The translations under genes were made by a program, and so were the position numbers. Below are positions 23,281-36,200 of a stretch of DNA of 64,000 nt, one piece after another. Source of the DNA: Prinia subflava (lineage: Eukaryota; Chordata; Aves; Passeriformes; Cisticolidae); contig NC_086258.1 in NCBI RefSeq assembly GCF_021018805.1, forward strand, positions 9,215,081-9,279,080. Reading direction: 5' to 3'. The notes beneath the pieces are model-generated. The model saw only the letters and a list, made by a program, of their open reading frames with translations, did not search any database and had not been told where the DNA came from. Position 1 is the stretch's first letter; the number at the start of each line of letters is the position of its first letter.

Positions 23281-24254
23281 AGCGTTAAAACCGCGATCTG
23301 CGCTCCTTGAAACAGGAAGGAACGCCCCAATGTGGCTTTTCGTTAGCGCGCCAGCATCTTTCTCCCTCTCCTGCGCCTTCCAGTCTCACTGTCCTGATCT
23401 TGCATGAATTGTGTTTCCAAGTAATGGTTAGAAAACAGTGGCCCTTATTCTTGCCCCCCTTCCCTTTTCCTTATTTCCTTTCCAGTTTCGGAGAAAAAAA
23501 AAAAAGTCCATCTCAATGAAGAACCTATTCTCAAGGCACAACGTCGTCACTCACAAAGCTCCAAGTGCTTCTAACAGAAGACTTTTCTATCTTAAAGAAT
23601 GCTTTAAAATGCGCTCCTGGTTCAGTGGGTGGAGGTGTTAGTAAAGCTCTGTCCCTTGGAGATGGTTGCTGCAAGGGCTTTGTCACACAGAGTGCATGAC
23701 TTTTCCCACACTTATCCCTAGGGAAATATGTTCATCTCTGAGGGAAGTTTCTGTTAACATTCTCTAGAATTTCCCAGGCAGTCACAGGACAATTTGTTTG
23801 CAGAAAGGAAAACTCTGGGAATGCCAGCGCTAGGCTGATCCTGATTTTTTTTTTTTTTTTTCTTGGTTGCCTTTTTCTGCTTGCGTTTGTTCTTACTGCA
23901 GAGTGGGGTGATTTCAAGCTTTGGGGACATTTGGGATCCAATCCTCTGCTTGTGTCCCTGCCAGCTCTGTTAGCCTGAGCTGAGAGTATCTCCAGACCTG
24001 GCAGGTTTTGTGTAAACCACAGCAGGACAGGAGGAGGATGAGCTGCCAACACAAAGCTGCTCCATCAGTCCCTGGGGTTGTGCTGTAGAAGGGTGGGAGT
24101 ATAAAGGTAAAATTCCTCCCAGTGCCAGGAAAACTGGAAGCTGGCACCCGTTGGAGATGTGGGTTTTGGCAGCTTCTCTAGCACCTTTGTTGTCATGCAA
24201 ACCTTTTGAGATTTAGCTTTCTACACTGACTGATAATTGTTTCTGTTCTTCCAG
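23141..24254 (+). other. CNTRL: CNTRL intron 1
   Basis: Between the candidate donor and the acceptor at 24254. It contains a poly(T) run near 23846-23861 and no recognised exon. Confidence 0.5.
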
Positions 24255-24262
24255 GTATTGTC

Positions 24263-24290
24263 ATGTGATACACCGAATTTCTGGCAATGA
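24263..24290 (+). promoter_or_regulatory. CNTRL: Upstream start codons at the CNTRL translation start
   Basis: In the exon carrying the start codon there is a minimal ATG TGA (24263-24268), 18 nt before the main ATG. If exon 1 is joined at 23140, the ATG at 23129 opens a 15-codon frame whose TGA (24288-24290) overlaps the main ATG (24287-24289) as ATGA. Both could lower or tune CNTRL translation by termination-reinitiation. Confidence 0.5.
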
Positions 24291-27200
24291 TGAAAGGCTC
24301 TGTAAGGAAACCTGCAGTTAGAAAACCACAGGCATCGGCGTCCAAGATACCTCAGCCAATGTCACCTGTCAGTTCAGGTGCCACATCTCCATTTCTTGGC
24401 CAGCAGACACCTCCAGCTGCTCCCAAAAGCATGGAGCAGAGGCCCCAACAACTGGATATTCCAGCAGAAAATATTGGAGCTGCTTTTAAATTTCAGAAAG
24501 GTATTGTATAGTAAATAATACTGGTATCCAAGTACATACCACAAGCATTAAAAGCCTGTGTTCTGTGAATTATGTGATTAAAGATGTATGATCTGTTGGA
24601 AAGAAGCCCAAAAAATTTGCTTTAACCTTTTTTTTTTTTTAACACAAATGTGGAAATGGGAGTAATGAAAGCTGGGGAGAATAATGAGGCTTTTACTCCT
24701 TCCTGTAAAGGCTTCTAGGAGGATGATTTTTCAATGTTTTTCCAGTATTCAGTGTAAAGAACATAACAAATATAAAAATCATCAATCCTTTCTGTTTAAT
24801 TTCAGGAGAAAATCGTGTTAGCCCGGGGGTTAAGTACATAACTGAATCCCTTATAAGGACTCTGTCAAAACAGCAAAACCTGGCATGTATAAGCTCACTG
24901 AATCTTTCTTCCCCAAAGGACGGGGACAAGAAATTTAAGGTAAGTTATTGGAAATAACTGGAAATTAAAACTAAGTTTAAAATAATTACAATTTATTGTT
25001 TAATACAGCCTTATTTTTAAGAGGATGTAACCAGCACAGTCTAATTCTGTTAGCCTAGTTCTGCAACCAGCTTCTGTTAAAGAAAAAAGGCAGTGGGGAC
25101 TTGAACAAAAGGAAAAGAATTGATTCATTAAAATTATGTTTAAAACAGATTCGTTCATGTAGTGTTTTAGGTTTTGGATTGTGCTGGTTTTGGTCGGTTT
25201 GGGGGTGTTTTTTTGTTTGTTTTTTTAAAAATAATGTTCCTTTTTATGTAAATGAAGACTCGCCCACTGTAAATTTAAAATCCAGCTTTCCAATACTGTA
25301 GAAGACTGTACCTGAAGTGAGGTTTTGGAATACTACAATGAACTGGGATTAATAAAATACTAGAATATTTGTATTTTTAATTAATAGAAAGCTGCTTTTC
25401 TCTTTAAAGAAACCCAAACCCTATGCTAAGAGATTTTCTTTTCTTTAGTACATAGAAAATTTGGAAAAGTGCTCTAAACTAGAGGAGCTAAACCTTAGTA
25501 ACAACCAAATAGAGAAGATTGAGAAGTTGGATAAACTGCTGAAGCTGCGTGAACTCAACTTGTCCCGCAACAGAATCAGGTGAGAGGAAACAGCTCAGGG
25601 TTTGGAGAGCCCTGGGTCAATAAAGCTGATTTTCCTTTCCTGTTTGAGTGAGTTCTCTCACAGGAGTGAATATGGGATGAGTTTCCCAATTGGATGTCAA
25701 GATTAACAGGCTTTGAGGTCTTTTTTAAAAGCACAAGCTCTGAGGTGTTAGGAGCATAAATAATTCTGGGAAGTGCTGTCAGTGTAATGTGGATGTGGTT
25801 TAATTTGTTTTCCTTGGAAACCAAGCTAGAAGTGCAAGTTTCCAGATACCACACAGAGTGGGCAGGAACCCAATTAAGTGCATTAAAAATTAATTGAACT
25901 TTTACTGTTTGTTATTACAGGTAATAAGTTTTTCTTTTAGGAAAGGAAGCTGAATGGGCTTGATCAGGCAAGCCATAAACTCCCTAAATTGCTTTTGAGC
26001 TCTTTTGAGAGCCTGGTGTCTTGTTTAAAGCGTTGAAGGGTAATGGTTCATGCAGTAGCAAAACTCTTAATTGCTTTCAATTTTTCTGTCAATGAATTAT
26101 AATCTTTACAATTATAAAACTGCAGCAGCAAAGCTGCCATTCCAGTAGAGACATTTACAATGGGAAGTGAGTAAAACCCCAGAGTTTGTTTCTACACATT
26201 GCATTCACACAACTTCCTCTCTCAAAAGGAATTGAAAAGGGCAAAGTAGCTTTTAGCTTCCAGCTGTTTTTACATTTTGGTTATGTACAGCTAATATATA
26301 TCAAAAAATAGCTCATGTATACCAAAAAATAGCAGTCACAGGAGCACATCCTGCTCTACTTTGTTGTAATACTCATGGTTTATTTAATGTTCACACATAC
26401 TCATTAGAAATGCTCAAGCAAACTACAACCTAGCATGGTTCCTCAATAGTTTTAATGAAAACACTAAAAATGTAGCTCTTCGTGCTGTCAGTTTACAGTT
26501 GATCCTTCCTTTTTATGGGGAGGGGGAAAACCCCACAAAACAATTTTTATTTTGATTCATCTTCATCCCATTACGTTCTTGGGAGAGAAAGAGCAAATTT
26601 TGCCTATTAAAATGGAGCTACCACACATTAAAATAGTGTTAATATTGAAATGAAGGCATGCAAAAGTAATGAGTTTATGGCAATGACAGAAAATCATGCT
26701 GTGATTTTTGGTCTTAATTTAGTACTTGTAGGTAAGCTGGTGTCATTTAATTTGATTTGTCCATGGCAGTAAATAAATAATGGTTTTGCTGATCTCTTGG
26801 TTAATTAATTGTGACAGATTTTGTTGTAGTTTATCCATAATGCCTCAGTTTCACTTTAAATTTGCTGTGGTTCATGACAAATTCCATTTTTCTTCTCCTT
26901 TTCAGCAAAATTGAAGGCATTGAACACTTGCAGAACCTTCAGAAGCTGAACCTGGCGGGGAATGAGATTGAGCACATTCCTGTGTGGGTGGGGAAGAAAC
27001 TGAGATCCCTTCGAAGCCTGAATTTGAAACACAATAAAGTGTCCTCAGTAAGTGATTGTGGTTAGGGACAGGCATTGTTCAGTCTTTTCACGAAGTGAGC
27101 TGGGGTATTTACACTGACTGACTTACTCTGAGTGTCTTTCCACAAAGTCTGCTGTGAAATGCAGCAGCTGGGAGTTTAATAAAGTTATTTATCAGAGAAA

Positions 27201-30200
27201 CTCCTGGCGGGCAGGGATTGAAAATACAAACCTGTATTCTGATGTTTGGGAAAACATAACTTTTTGGGAGGTTATGCATGCACAGGCCTTGGTATCTTGA
27301 ATTTCCAAGATAAAGCTTGATTGCATTTACACTCTTTGCGATGGCATTTTTTATAGAGGAAATAATTTGATTTTAAGAAGTGATTTTAATCATAGTACTG
27401 TGTATTTTGGTAGATTTTTAGAGCTTATTCTTCAGCATAAAGGTTAAAATAAATCCTTTGCTAGAGACCTAACACAGAATCAGAAGTTCACTCCTGGGGG
27501 TTTAATTCTTCTCAGAAGGATGTCTAATCACTGTTGTGTTTCTCTTGGATTTAGCTCCATGATATAGCTAAGCTAAAGCCTCTGCAAGATCTGACCTCTC
27601 TGTTCCTTGCTGAAAATCCAGTTGCAAGTCTGCCTCACTACTGCTTGTACACCATATTCCACCTGAGGGCACTGGAAAACCTGGATGGGCAGCCAGTGAC
27701 AGACCATGACAGGCAGGAAGCTCTGGAGAGGTTTAATTTAGGTAATAATCTATTAAATCTAAAGTGAATAACACAAAATTTAAGTTTAGGAGAGAAATGA
27801 TTTTTCTATCTGAATGTTTCTCTGATTTTGTTTTTCAGAAGAGGTAGAAAAATTAGAAAGAGAGTTGGAGAACACAAAAAAAGACATGGAGAACCTGAAA
27901 CTTAACCAGTCCAAAGTGCTTGAGCAGCTTCAGCTTCAAGATAAGCTCAACAAGTCACTAAAGGAAAAAGCTGTGCAACAGAGACAAAGCTTTGAGGAGC
28001 TACAGAGGGACCTGGGCACCAAAAATGAGCTGGTAAGACAATCCCTGGCACTAATGACATCTTTGGACACAGAGTTGTCAGTGTGAGAGTGCAGATGACT
28101 GAAGATTTATTTTTAAAACTGAGACCTGCAACTGTTTAAAGAGTGATTAGTGACCTTCAATATTCTTTCTGTGGAAAAAGTAAGTATATGGAAGCAGCAC
28201 TGAGTATCACTCCTGTGATTTGTAGTAACTTCTTTGATTCTAGTAATTATTTACATATTTCTGTTTAGAACTTTGTCAGTTGATGAAAGGTTAAGAGCTG
28301 AATTGCTGATGTTCTGGATGTGCTGCACTGGTCTGACTCTAAAGTGCTGCTGCAGTAAGGGAGAAGATTGCTGCTTTTACAAAAACAAGATGTGCACACC
28401 AGTTGTATGTCAGTAACAGCCCTTGATTATCATTTTGGGTAGTGCTCACCAGTTTAATTGTATTTTATTCACATCATCCTAAAGATTTATGTTTGAGTCT
28501 CTTTCCATAAAATGCAAGCAAAACCCTACTGACTTGAGAGTGCTGGGTTGTGAGTGACCTGATGGGAACTTAATATTCAGATTTTCTCCTGTTAGACTTG
28601 TCCTCTAAAGTCTTGTCCTTCAGACTCTCACACCTGGTACTTCTATAGCTTTTTCTCTGAACACACACACACACTAACCAGCAGTCTGCCTCTAAAATGA
28701 AGGTGTTTGGATAATGAGATTTAGCAACAAATACTTTGCAGCCTGAACCCACTCTTCTCCTTTGGATGACGAACTTGGCTCACTTCTGTCTCCCTTTAGC
28801 TGGTGTCTGGGTTTGTCACAGTCCCCTTCCTGCAGAGCCTTTGTTCCTCACTCAAGGTAGCCCCACTGTGCCCGGGGTTGCATGGTTGGTTTGATTTCTA
28901 GGATGTATTTGCACGTTCCCTCAAGTAGCAACATTATTATGAAGTGTCCCAGTGAGATTTGATATTCACTGTGGTTTGGAATACAATTTTCTTGATATTT
29001 TTTCACCTTTTCTCTGAAACAGAGTTAATTTTTGCATGACGTTTATCAGGTTTTAAAATCTTCCTTTAAGCCTTTCCTGTTCTGTTTCTTTTCCTCCATT
29101 AGTCCTGCTTTCCACTCTCTATTGGAATTGTGCTGCATGTTCTCCCTCAGGTATTCAGTGTGAAAAGTTGATTTAAAAAGAAATCACATGATGGAGCTTT
29201 ACTTAAAGATAACCTCAAAACCAATCTAGCACATGGTTAAGCTAAAATAAAATACACAGACTTTGCACTCTTGACAATTGAGATATTTTGAGTTTTTCAC
29301 AGACCATGAGTGTTAACAGTCCTCATGATGACTAGTAGCAATATATTTCTTATTTTGGCCTAGATTTTGCTAAAGGATCATACCCAAATTATTATCTTAT
29401 CCTAAATTAGGTCTAAAAATAAACTTCTCACTTTGATGTACATTAACTTAAAAGGCCTTTCATGTGATCATTTGTATTCTGTTAATTGTGGGGCTTTCCT
29501 CTCCTCTAAATCACCACTGTAAAATTGCCCTTTGTGATGTTCTTGATCCAGAGCTGTGCTGTGAGCTTTGTTCCCTCACTGAGGCTGTGCCCTGCTCTCT
29601 GTGGAGCTGCCCTGTGTGTGACAGTGACAGTGACAGTGACAGAGTTCCAGGGAATGACACTGCCTGGCTTTTGTGCTTTCTTAGCTGAAGCAGAAGACAG
29701 TGGAGCTCACCCGGGCTTGCCAGAAGCAGTATGAGCTGGAGCAGGAGCTGGCCTTCTACAAGATCGATGCAAAATTTGAGCCCTTAAATTATTTTCCCTC
29801 AGAGGTAATAATTTTAAAATCATGGGTCTTTTTATTGCTGTTTTCTTTGATTTTTCAAAAAATCTTTTTATTGCTGTTTCCCTTGATTTTTTCAACTTGG
29901 AAAATAAAGACCTTATTACAGTATAATAGAGTATAAAACTGATAAGTTTTTATCAGCATTTCCTATAATCTAATAGATACTGCTTTATTAAAGGCCTAAC
30001 CTCTGTCATACTTGCAAACAAAAATGCCAGAATGAAATCCATGAGAAAAGTAAAGATCAGTAATCCTTGACTACAATTATGTCTGAGGAAAACTTAAGTG
30101 CAGCAATGTAATGGACTAAATATAATCTAAGTAAATTCAATAAAGTAAGAGAAAATTCCTCCAGACATCTACAACAAACTGGTCACCCCCCAGGTGTGTT

Positions 30201-33200
30201 TGTTTGGTTTTAATTCCATTATAAAATAACAATGCTTAAGGCAAAAAATGTTAAGTGTAATCCGTTTTCTTCTTATTTCAAAATGATTTTCCTTTTTATG
30301 CTTGGTAAGAGAACTAAATGTATGTTAGGAGTTGACTGCAGCCATAGTTCTGAGATAAAGACTCTGCGTCTTACATTTCAGGAGGTTGAACTTGATAATG
30401 TGCCTGGTGAAAGTCCCTACATTGGCAAGGCCAGGTACAAAAGAAATATGTTTATAAAGGAAGGATACATCCCTGACAAAGCTCAGCAGCTGCAGCTTGG
30501 GAAAGTGCAACAGGAGGAAGATGACTCCTGTAGGAAACCCTATCTGGAATCACATCTCCAGAGTCTAGATAAAATACTGCAGGATAAGGAGGAAAAGATT
30601 CATTCAGGTAAAACCTTATTTTTTATCAAATAAAGATAAAAACATATATCAGTGTGGTTTATTCCAGTGATTATTTGCTTGACATAGGAATAGAAACAGT
30701 GTGTCAAGGGCTGGAAGTGCTGTGATTGTTAAACTTAATGCAATTTTTGTGTCAAACTGCTACAGTTTCTTACTGCTGTTATTTTAAGATAAATCAGGGT
30801 GATATCATTACACCTTATTGAAAACACAGTTCTAGGGAGGTTTCACATTTGATGTACAAATTTAATTGTGTAAATACTTGTTAAACAAGCTTTGGACATA
30901 CTTTCTGAGAAACCTGAATGTGTTAGCTGTGACTATCACTGTGCTGATTAATGTGTTCATGCACTGCTGTGTATCAGTGTTACACACAATATTATAATGT
31001 ATTTATACATTATGTGGGGTTTGTGTTGGGTTTCTTTTGTCTGCAGCACAAAGAAGATTAGAAGAACTGGGAAGTGAAATTGCAGATGCAGAGCAACAAG
31101 TGCTGAAAGTAACAGGGGAACTGCAACAACTGGAGGATGCTCTGGCTCAGAAAAAAGTAAGTGTACCACAAAGAGCAAGGGAAGGTGTTCAAAGCAATGT
31201 TGATGTGAGAAAATACAACTTTTTCTCCCCATTCTTATAAAGAGTCCACTGTACAGGCATAAATCCATGTGTCAGGCATCAGAAAAATCTTCCAGGTTTT
31301 AGAGAGCTTGTTCATAAATCAGCTGTCAGAGCTGTAGTGCAGTTAATGGCATCTGTTCCATGTGGTGCTGCTGATTTATTGCTGACTTTCCCCAGAACCC
31401 TTTGGAAGGACCTGCTGGGTGGGTTGAGTTGTGCAGCTGATAACCAATGTGGCTACAGAATTGGCAGCTATAATTAATTTATCAGCATTAAACTAAATCA
31501 GCATCTTCCACTTCTTCAACTCTCATCAGTTATTGCTATTTTTAATTTTTAAACTTGCCTGAAAATCAGTGACCAGGATCTTCTGTGTTTAAATGTTAAA
31601 TATTCTTGATCATCTGTGTATTTCCAACCACTCAACCTCCTAATGCTGTCTGCAGCTCTCCCAGGCCAGCAAGGAAGCAATCGAACAGCAACTGAGTGAA
31701 AAGTTACAAATCCTGCAGGAGCTGCGCAAGGAAACCTTGGAACTGGAAAAACAAATAGAGAAACAGAAAAGAGAAATAGGGAAAAATCAGAAAGAGCTTG
31801 AAGACTTGCAGAGTTCTCTTGGTTCTATAAATCCTGAGGATCCAAGGCATGTAAGTAAAACCAGAATCTGGATGCTCTTAAGTAAGAAATGAAAGTATTT
31901 TATACTTCGCGCCGTTTTCAGCAGAGGCACGCAAACACTTGTTTAAAAAGCTCCTTTTGTGTTTTTAAACCGAATTTCCTCGGCTGTTGGGTGGCAGAAG
32001 GGCCGAAAGAGTTTCGGGAAGGCTCCCAGGGGATGACCGGGCCCGGGGCAGGAACGGGACCCGAGCCCGGGGCAGGAACGGGACCCGAGCCCGGGGCAGG
32101 AACGGGACCCGAGCCCGGGGCAGGAACGGGACCCGAGCCCGGGGCAGGAACGGGACCCGAGCCCGGGCCAGGAACGGGACCCGAGCCCGGGCCAGGAACG
32201 GGACCCGAGCCCGGGCCAGGAACGGGACCCGAGCCCGGGCCAGGGACGGGACCCGAGCCCGGGCCAGGGACGGGACCCGAGCCCGGGCCAGGAACGGGAC
32301 CCGAGCCCGGGCCAGGAACGGGAGCGGGCCCGGGGCAGGAGCGAGCCCGGGGCAGGAACGGGAGCGGGCCCGGCCCTTCCCGCGGCCGCCCCTCGCTTCG
32401 AATCACAACACAGGAAACGCCAACAGCCAACGGCCAGGAACGGGGCAGGGAACGGGGCTGGGACCGGGAACGGGGCAGGGAACGGGGCTGGGAACGGCAG
32501 CGGAGCCAGGGCAGCGGCTCCTGCCCCCGCCCCGGACCCCACGGAGACTCCGCTCAATCCCTGCCCGCGCCGAAGCTGCCGGTGCTTTTATTCAAATGAA
32601 TTCTCGCTCAGGGGTGGGGCGTTCTGCAAGTGCTGCCTCAGGAAGAAAAGACAAAGGCAAAGCTGTAAGTGGCCGGGGACTTGTGGCTTTTTGTTTCTTT
32701 TTCAAACTGCATTTTTGGTGCCGTTCGGCAGCTGCAGCAAGATGGCTCGGTGGCAGCGGCGCGGGTTTTGCTTGTTGAAATTGCGATTTGGAAAGCTGCG
32801 GGGCAGTTTGTGTTTAGCAAGGTGACAAGTTGAACTGTGCTGATAGGGATGTTTAAGTTAACTTCCGGTTTAATCCGTTAAAAATACAAAAAGCTTTGGG
32901 TTTCCCATTTGCTTTTGTTATGGAAGCAACTTTGTAAGTGTTCTTCTTTTCTGAGAACTCATATTTAAATTTTCTACTGCTAGCTCGATTTATTTTTTTG
33001 AGTAGTAAGAAAAACATGCAGTTAATCACGACAGTATAATTCACGACAGTATATATTATTTTCCCAACTTTCTGGCGTTTGGGTTGTTTCTGAGCAATTT
33101 CACACTGGTAAGAAATAACACTTTATTCTGTTGATAACCAAGTTTTTGTAAACAGCTGAAACAATCAGTTAATTCATACTAAATGCACGAAGTCCTTGCC

Positions 33201-36200
33201 GAAGTCTGTGTGAGCTGTGTGGTGTATCTCCCAGAAATATTTTAATAAAGTAAGATTTACTTAGGAATATTTACTTAGTAACTGTAAAGTTGGCCCCACT
33301 TGCTGTTTGCTCAGAGTATTTTCCTTCAAGTGCTGACCTGACAAGTTCTAAAGCATCATCTGCTGTGAGGGCAATGCAGGATGACAGGATTAAGGATTCC
33401 AGGAGAAATCGTGTTTGTTCTTGACTGAGAGAGGAAGTGGTAGAACAAAACGTAAAGGCAGGAAGAAAGATAGTAGCCATGAGTGCTAATTTATAAATGC
33501 AGGCTTTATTCAGCCGGGGCAGGGGGGAGCCTGCAGACAATGCTGGCACTCACAGATTGCTGCTTATCTGGGGTTCTTTGTGGGGCAGGGAAAATATCAA
33601 CAAATAACAAACCCCAAAGCACCAGAGTGTGTGCTGAGCTTGTGGCTTTCCTTGCTGATAGTGAGACGCTGCAGAACTGAGACAAAATCCCAAACTGGTT
33701 TTTCGAATCTGTGTTGATGCCTTGTTTTACCTTTCTGTTACTTGACAGGCTCACATGAAAGCTCAAAAAGCAAGTAAAGAACAGCACCTTGATATAATGA
33801 ACAAACACTGCCAGCAGCTGGAGACTCGGCTGGATGAGATGCTCTCCAGGATTGCAAAGGAAACTGAGGAAATCAAGGATTTGGAGCAGCAGCTCACTGA
33901 TGGTAAACTTCAATTTTTGTCTTAAAAGTGTTTCTTGTACTTAGGGCAACGTGACAATTGAATTGAGGATCGTTTTGTTTATCTTTGCTCAAATGAAATA
34001 CAGAATGGGTACAAAAGTCTTAATAAACCGTTCTTAACTGATGTAAAAGGAAACTATGTGACCTCACCTCACTTCTGCCTTGTTGGGAAAGGGGGGCAGG
34101 AGTGCACAGAGCTGCATTTTCTTTTAACTCTTCCAGTGGCCAGATTATCACAGTAATATTGGGAATCCTAACCTTAAAACCAATATTTTCTGACTGAGTT
34201 CTGGGTGCTTGTTTTTACTTACTCCAATGGCAAACATTTGAAATTACGAAGGAAGGCAATTTGGTTTGTTTGGTAAATAAATGTGGTCTCTTAACTACCT
34301 TGAATTAATTTTGCTTTCCTGCAGGTCAAATAGCAACAAATGAAGCACTGAAAAGGGATTTGGAAAGTATTATCATTGGCTTACAGGAATACCTGCAAGG
34401 TGTGAAGCGTCAGGCCAGACAGGCCAATGAGGAGTGCAAGAAGTTGCAGAAGGAAAAAGAATCTTTGCTGGGAAGATTGGCAGGTCTGGAGGAGGAAAAG
34501 AGCAACCTGGAAGTGGTTGTCATGGATGCAGAGAATATGAGAAAAGTAAGGCTTAATACCTCTTTTCCCAAGGTCAGATATCTAAGGATAAACTTGAAAA
34601 AATAAGCTGGTGATCAGATTGGGACTAGGGAAGCACAGTTCCTTGGACAAAATAATTCCTGATAAGGTAACGTGATGAGATGTGCCCACAAGAGGAGAAT
34701 CTGGCCTTTCATAGCAGAGACATGCAGTAGATCTGTGCTTTGTGAGAGATCAGAAATGCAGGTTTCACCTTGCAGACATCACTGCCCGTGGATCTGCAGG
34801 TGTCACCGTGGGGAATGGCCTCAGTGGAGTCTCTGATGGTGACCAGGGCTGTGTGGCAGCAGCTTGGATGTGACAGTGACACAGAACTGTCTGGGCATCC
34901 TGATGAGTGTTGGATAAACCTGAACTCCTGGGACAATTCTGCTTTACTTCCAGCTCCACCTTTCTACTCTGAGTGTAGATTTTGGACAGTCAGTGGCACC
35001 ACTGACCTGTCCTTGCCGGTGGAAGTGCCACAAACCTTCAAATTTTAGTGGAGTTCCTGAGTTAAGGGGAAGGGAGGCAATGTACTCTTAAATTCTGGCT
35101 CTCCCATGTACGTCCTTCTAAACTGGGTGTTAAATTCCAGGAAATTGCAATGCTGGAGAGTTCACTCCAGGAGCAGAGAGAGATAAACCAGTCCCTTCAA
35201 GGAGCTCAGGGAAAGGTCTGTGCCTGCAAGGCTGAGCTGGAAGCTCAGTTAAGAGAGAGAGATGCTGAAGCCAAGCAGCAAAAAGAAGAATTTGAAAGAC
35301 TGAAACAACTTAACCAGGTAAGAACAGAACTTTAGTGCTGCCAGAGGTGTCAGCTACCCAGGACACCTCATCCCCAAGGTTAAATCACAAAGAGCTGCTG
35401 GTTTTGGTGTGTCCCACAGTGTCAGATTGCTGGGATTTAAAACTTTGCTTTGAAGCAAGGCCCAGATGGTTTGCTTGGGGTTGTTTTGTTGGATCTTTTT
35501 TAGGTGCTGTCATATTGTTGCTGTTTTAAGAAATACATCTGCCGTGTGTTTGGGTGACAGGTTGGGAGTGGGGATGTTAATGTGGAGGTTTTGTGGTTTT
35601 GTAGATGGAATTGTCAGCCCTGCAGGATGAGCTTGAAAAGGAAAGAAAACTGTTAGAGAATGCTCAGATCAAAGCACAGCTGGCAGAAGAGAAGGAACAA
35701 CAAAATTACAAGCTGCTTTTACAGTTCAAGCAATTGCAGGTGAAGTATTTGTTGTATTAAAAGTTCTAGCTTTTATCACTTGTGGATTTGCTTGCTCACA
35801 TTTGTGTGGATTTCTTTTTTTGTCTATTTTTAGGGAGACAATAATTTCCTAAAACAGCAGCTTAAAGATCTTCAGAATCAACTAAACCATGCTGTTGGTA
35901 ACTTAATTCATCCTGAAGATGTCATGGCTTGTATAAATGAACTCAGGCAAAAGCTTCAGACAGGAGCAGGAGAGATAAAGTGAGTAAAATAAAAGTGCAA
36001 GCAGTGGGAGATTTGAGGCTGTGAAAGGGGCAGGACAAAAGGAAATGGCCCCAAGTTGTGCCAGGGAAGGTTCAGGTTGGATATCTGGGAAATTTTCCTC
36101 ACTGCAAGTCTTGTCAGGCACTGGAAAAGGCTGCCCAGGACAGTGGTGGAGTCACCAGCACTGGAGGGATTTAAAAAAAATTTGGATGTGGCACTTGGGG

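Noticed and set aside
31889..32778. ORFs of 170-263 codons on both strands
   Set aside because: They come from a 24-bp GC-rich repeat; repeated GPEPGAGT-like units have no family match and no splice logic.
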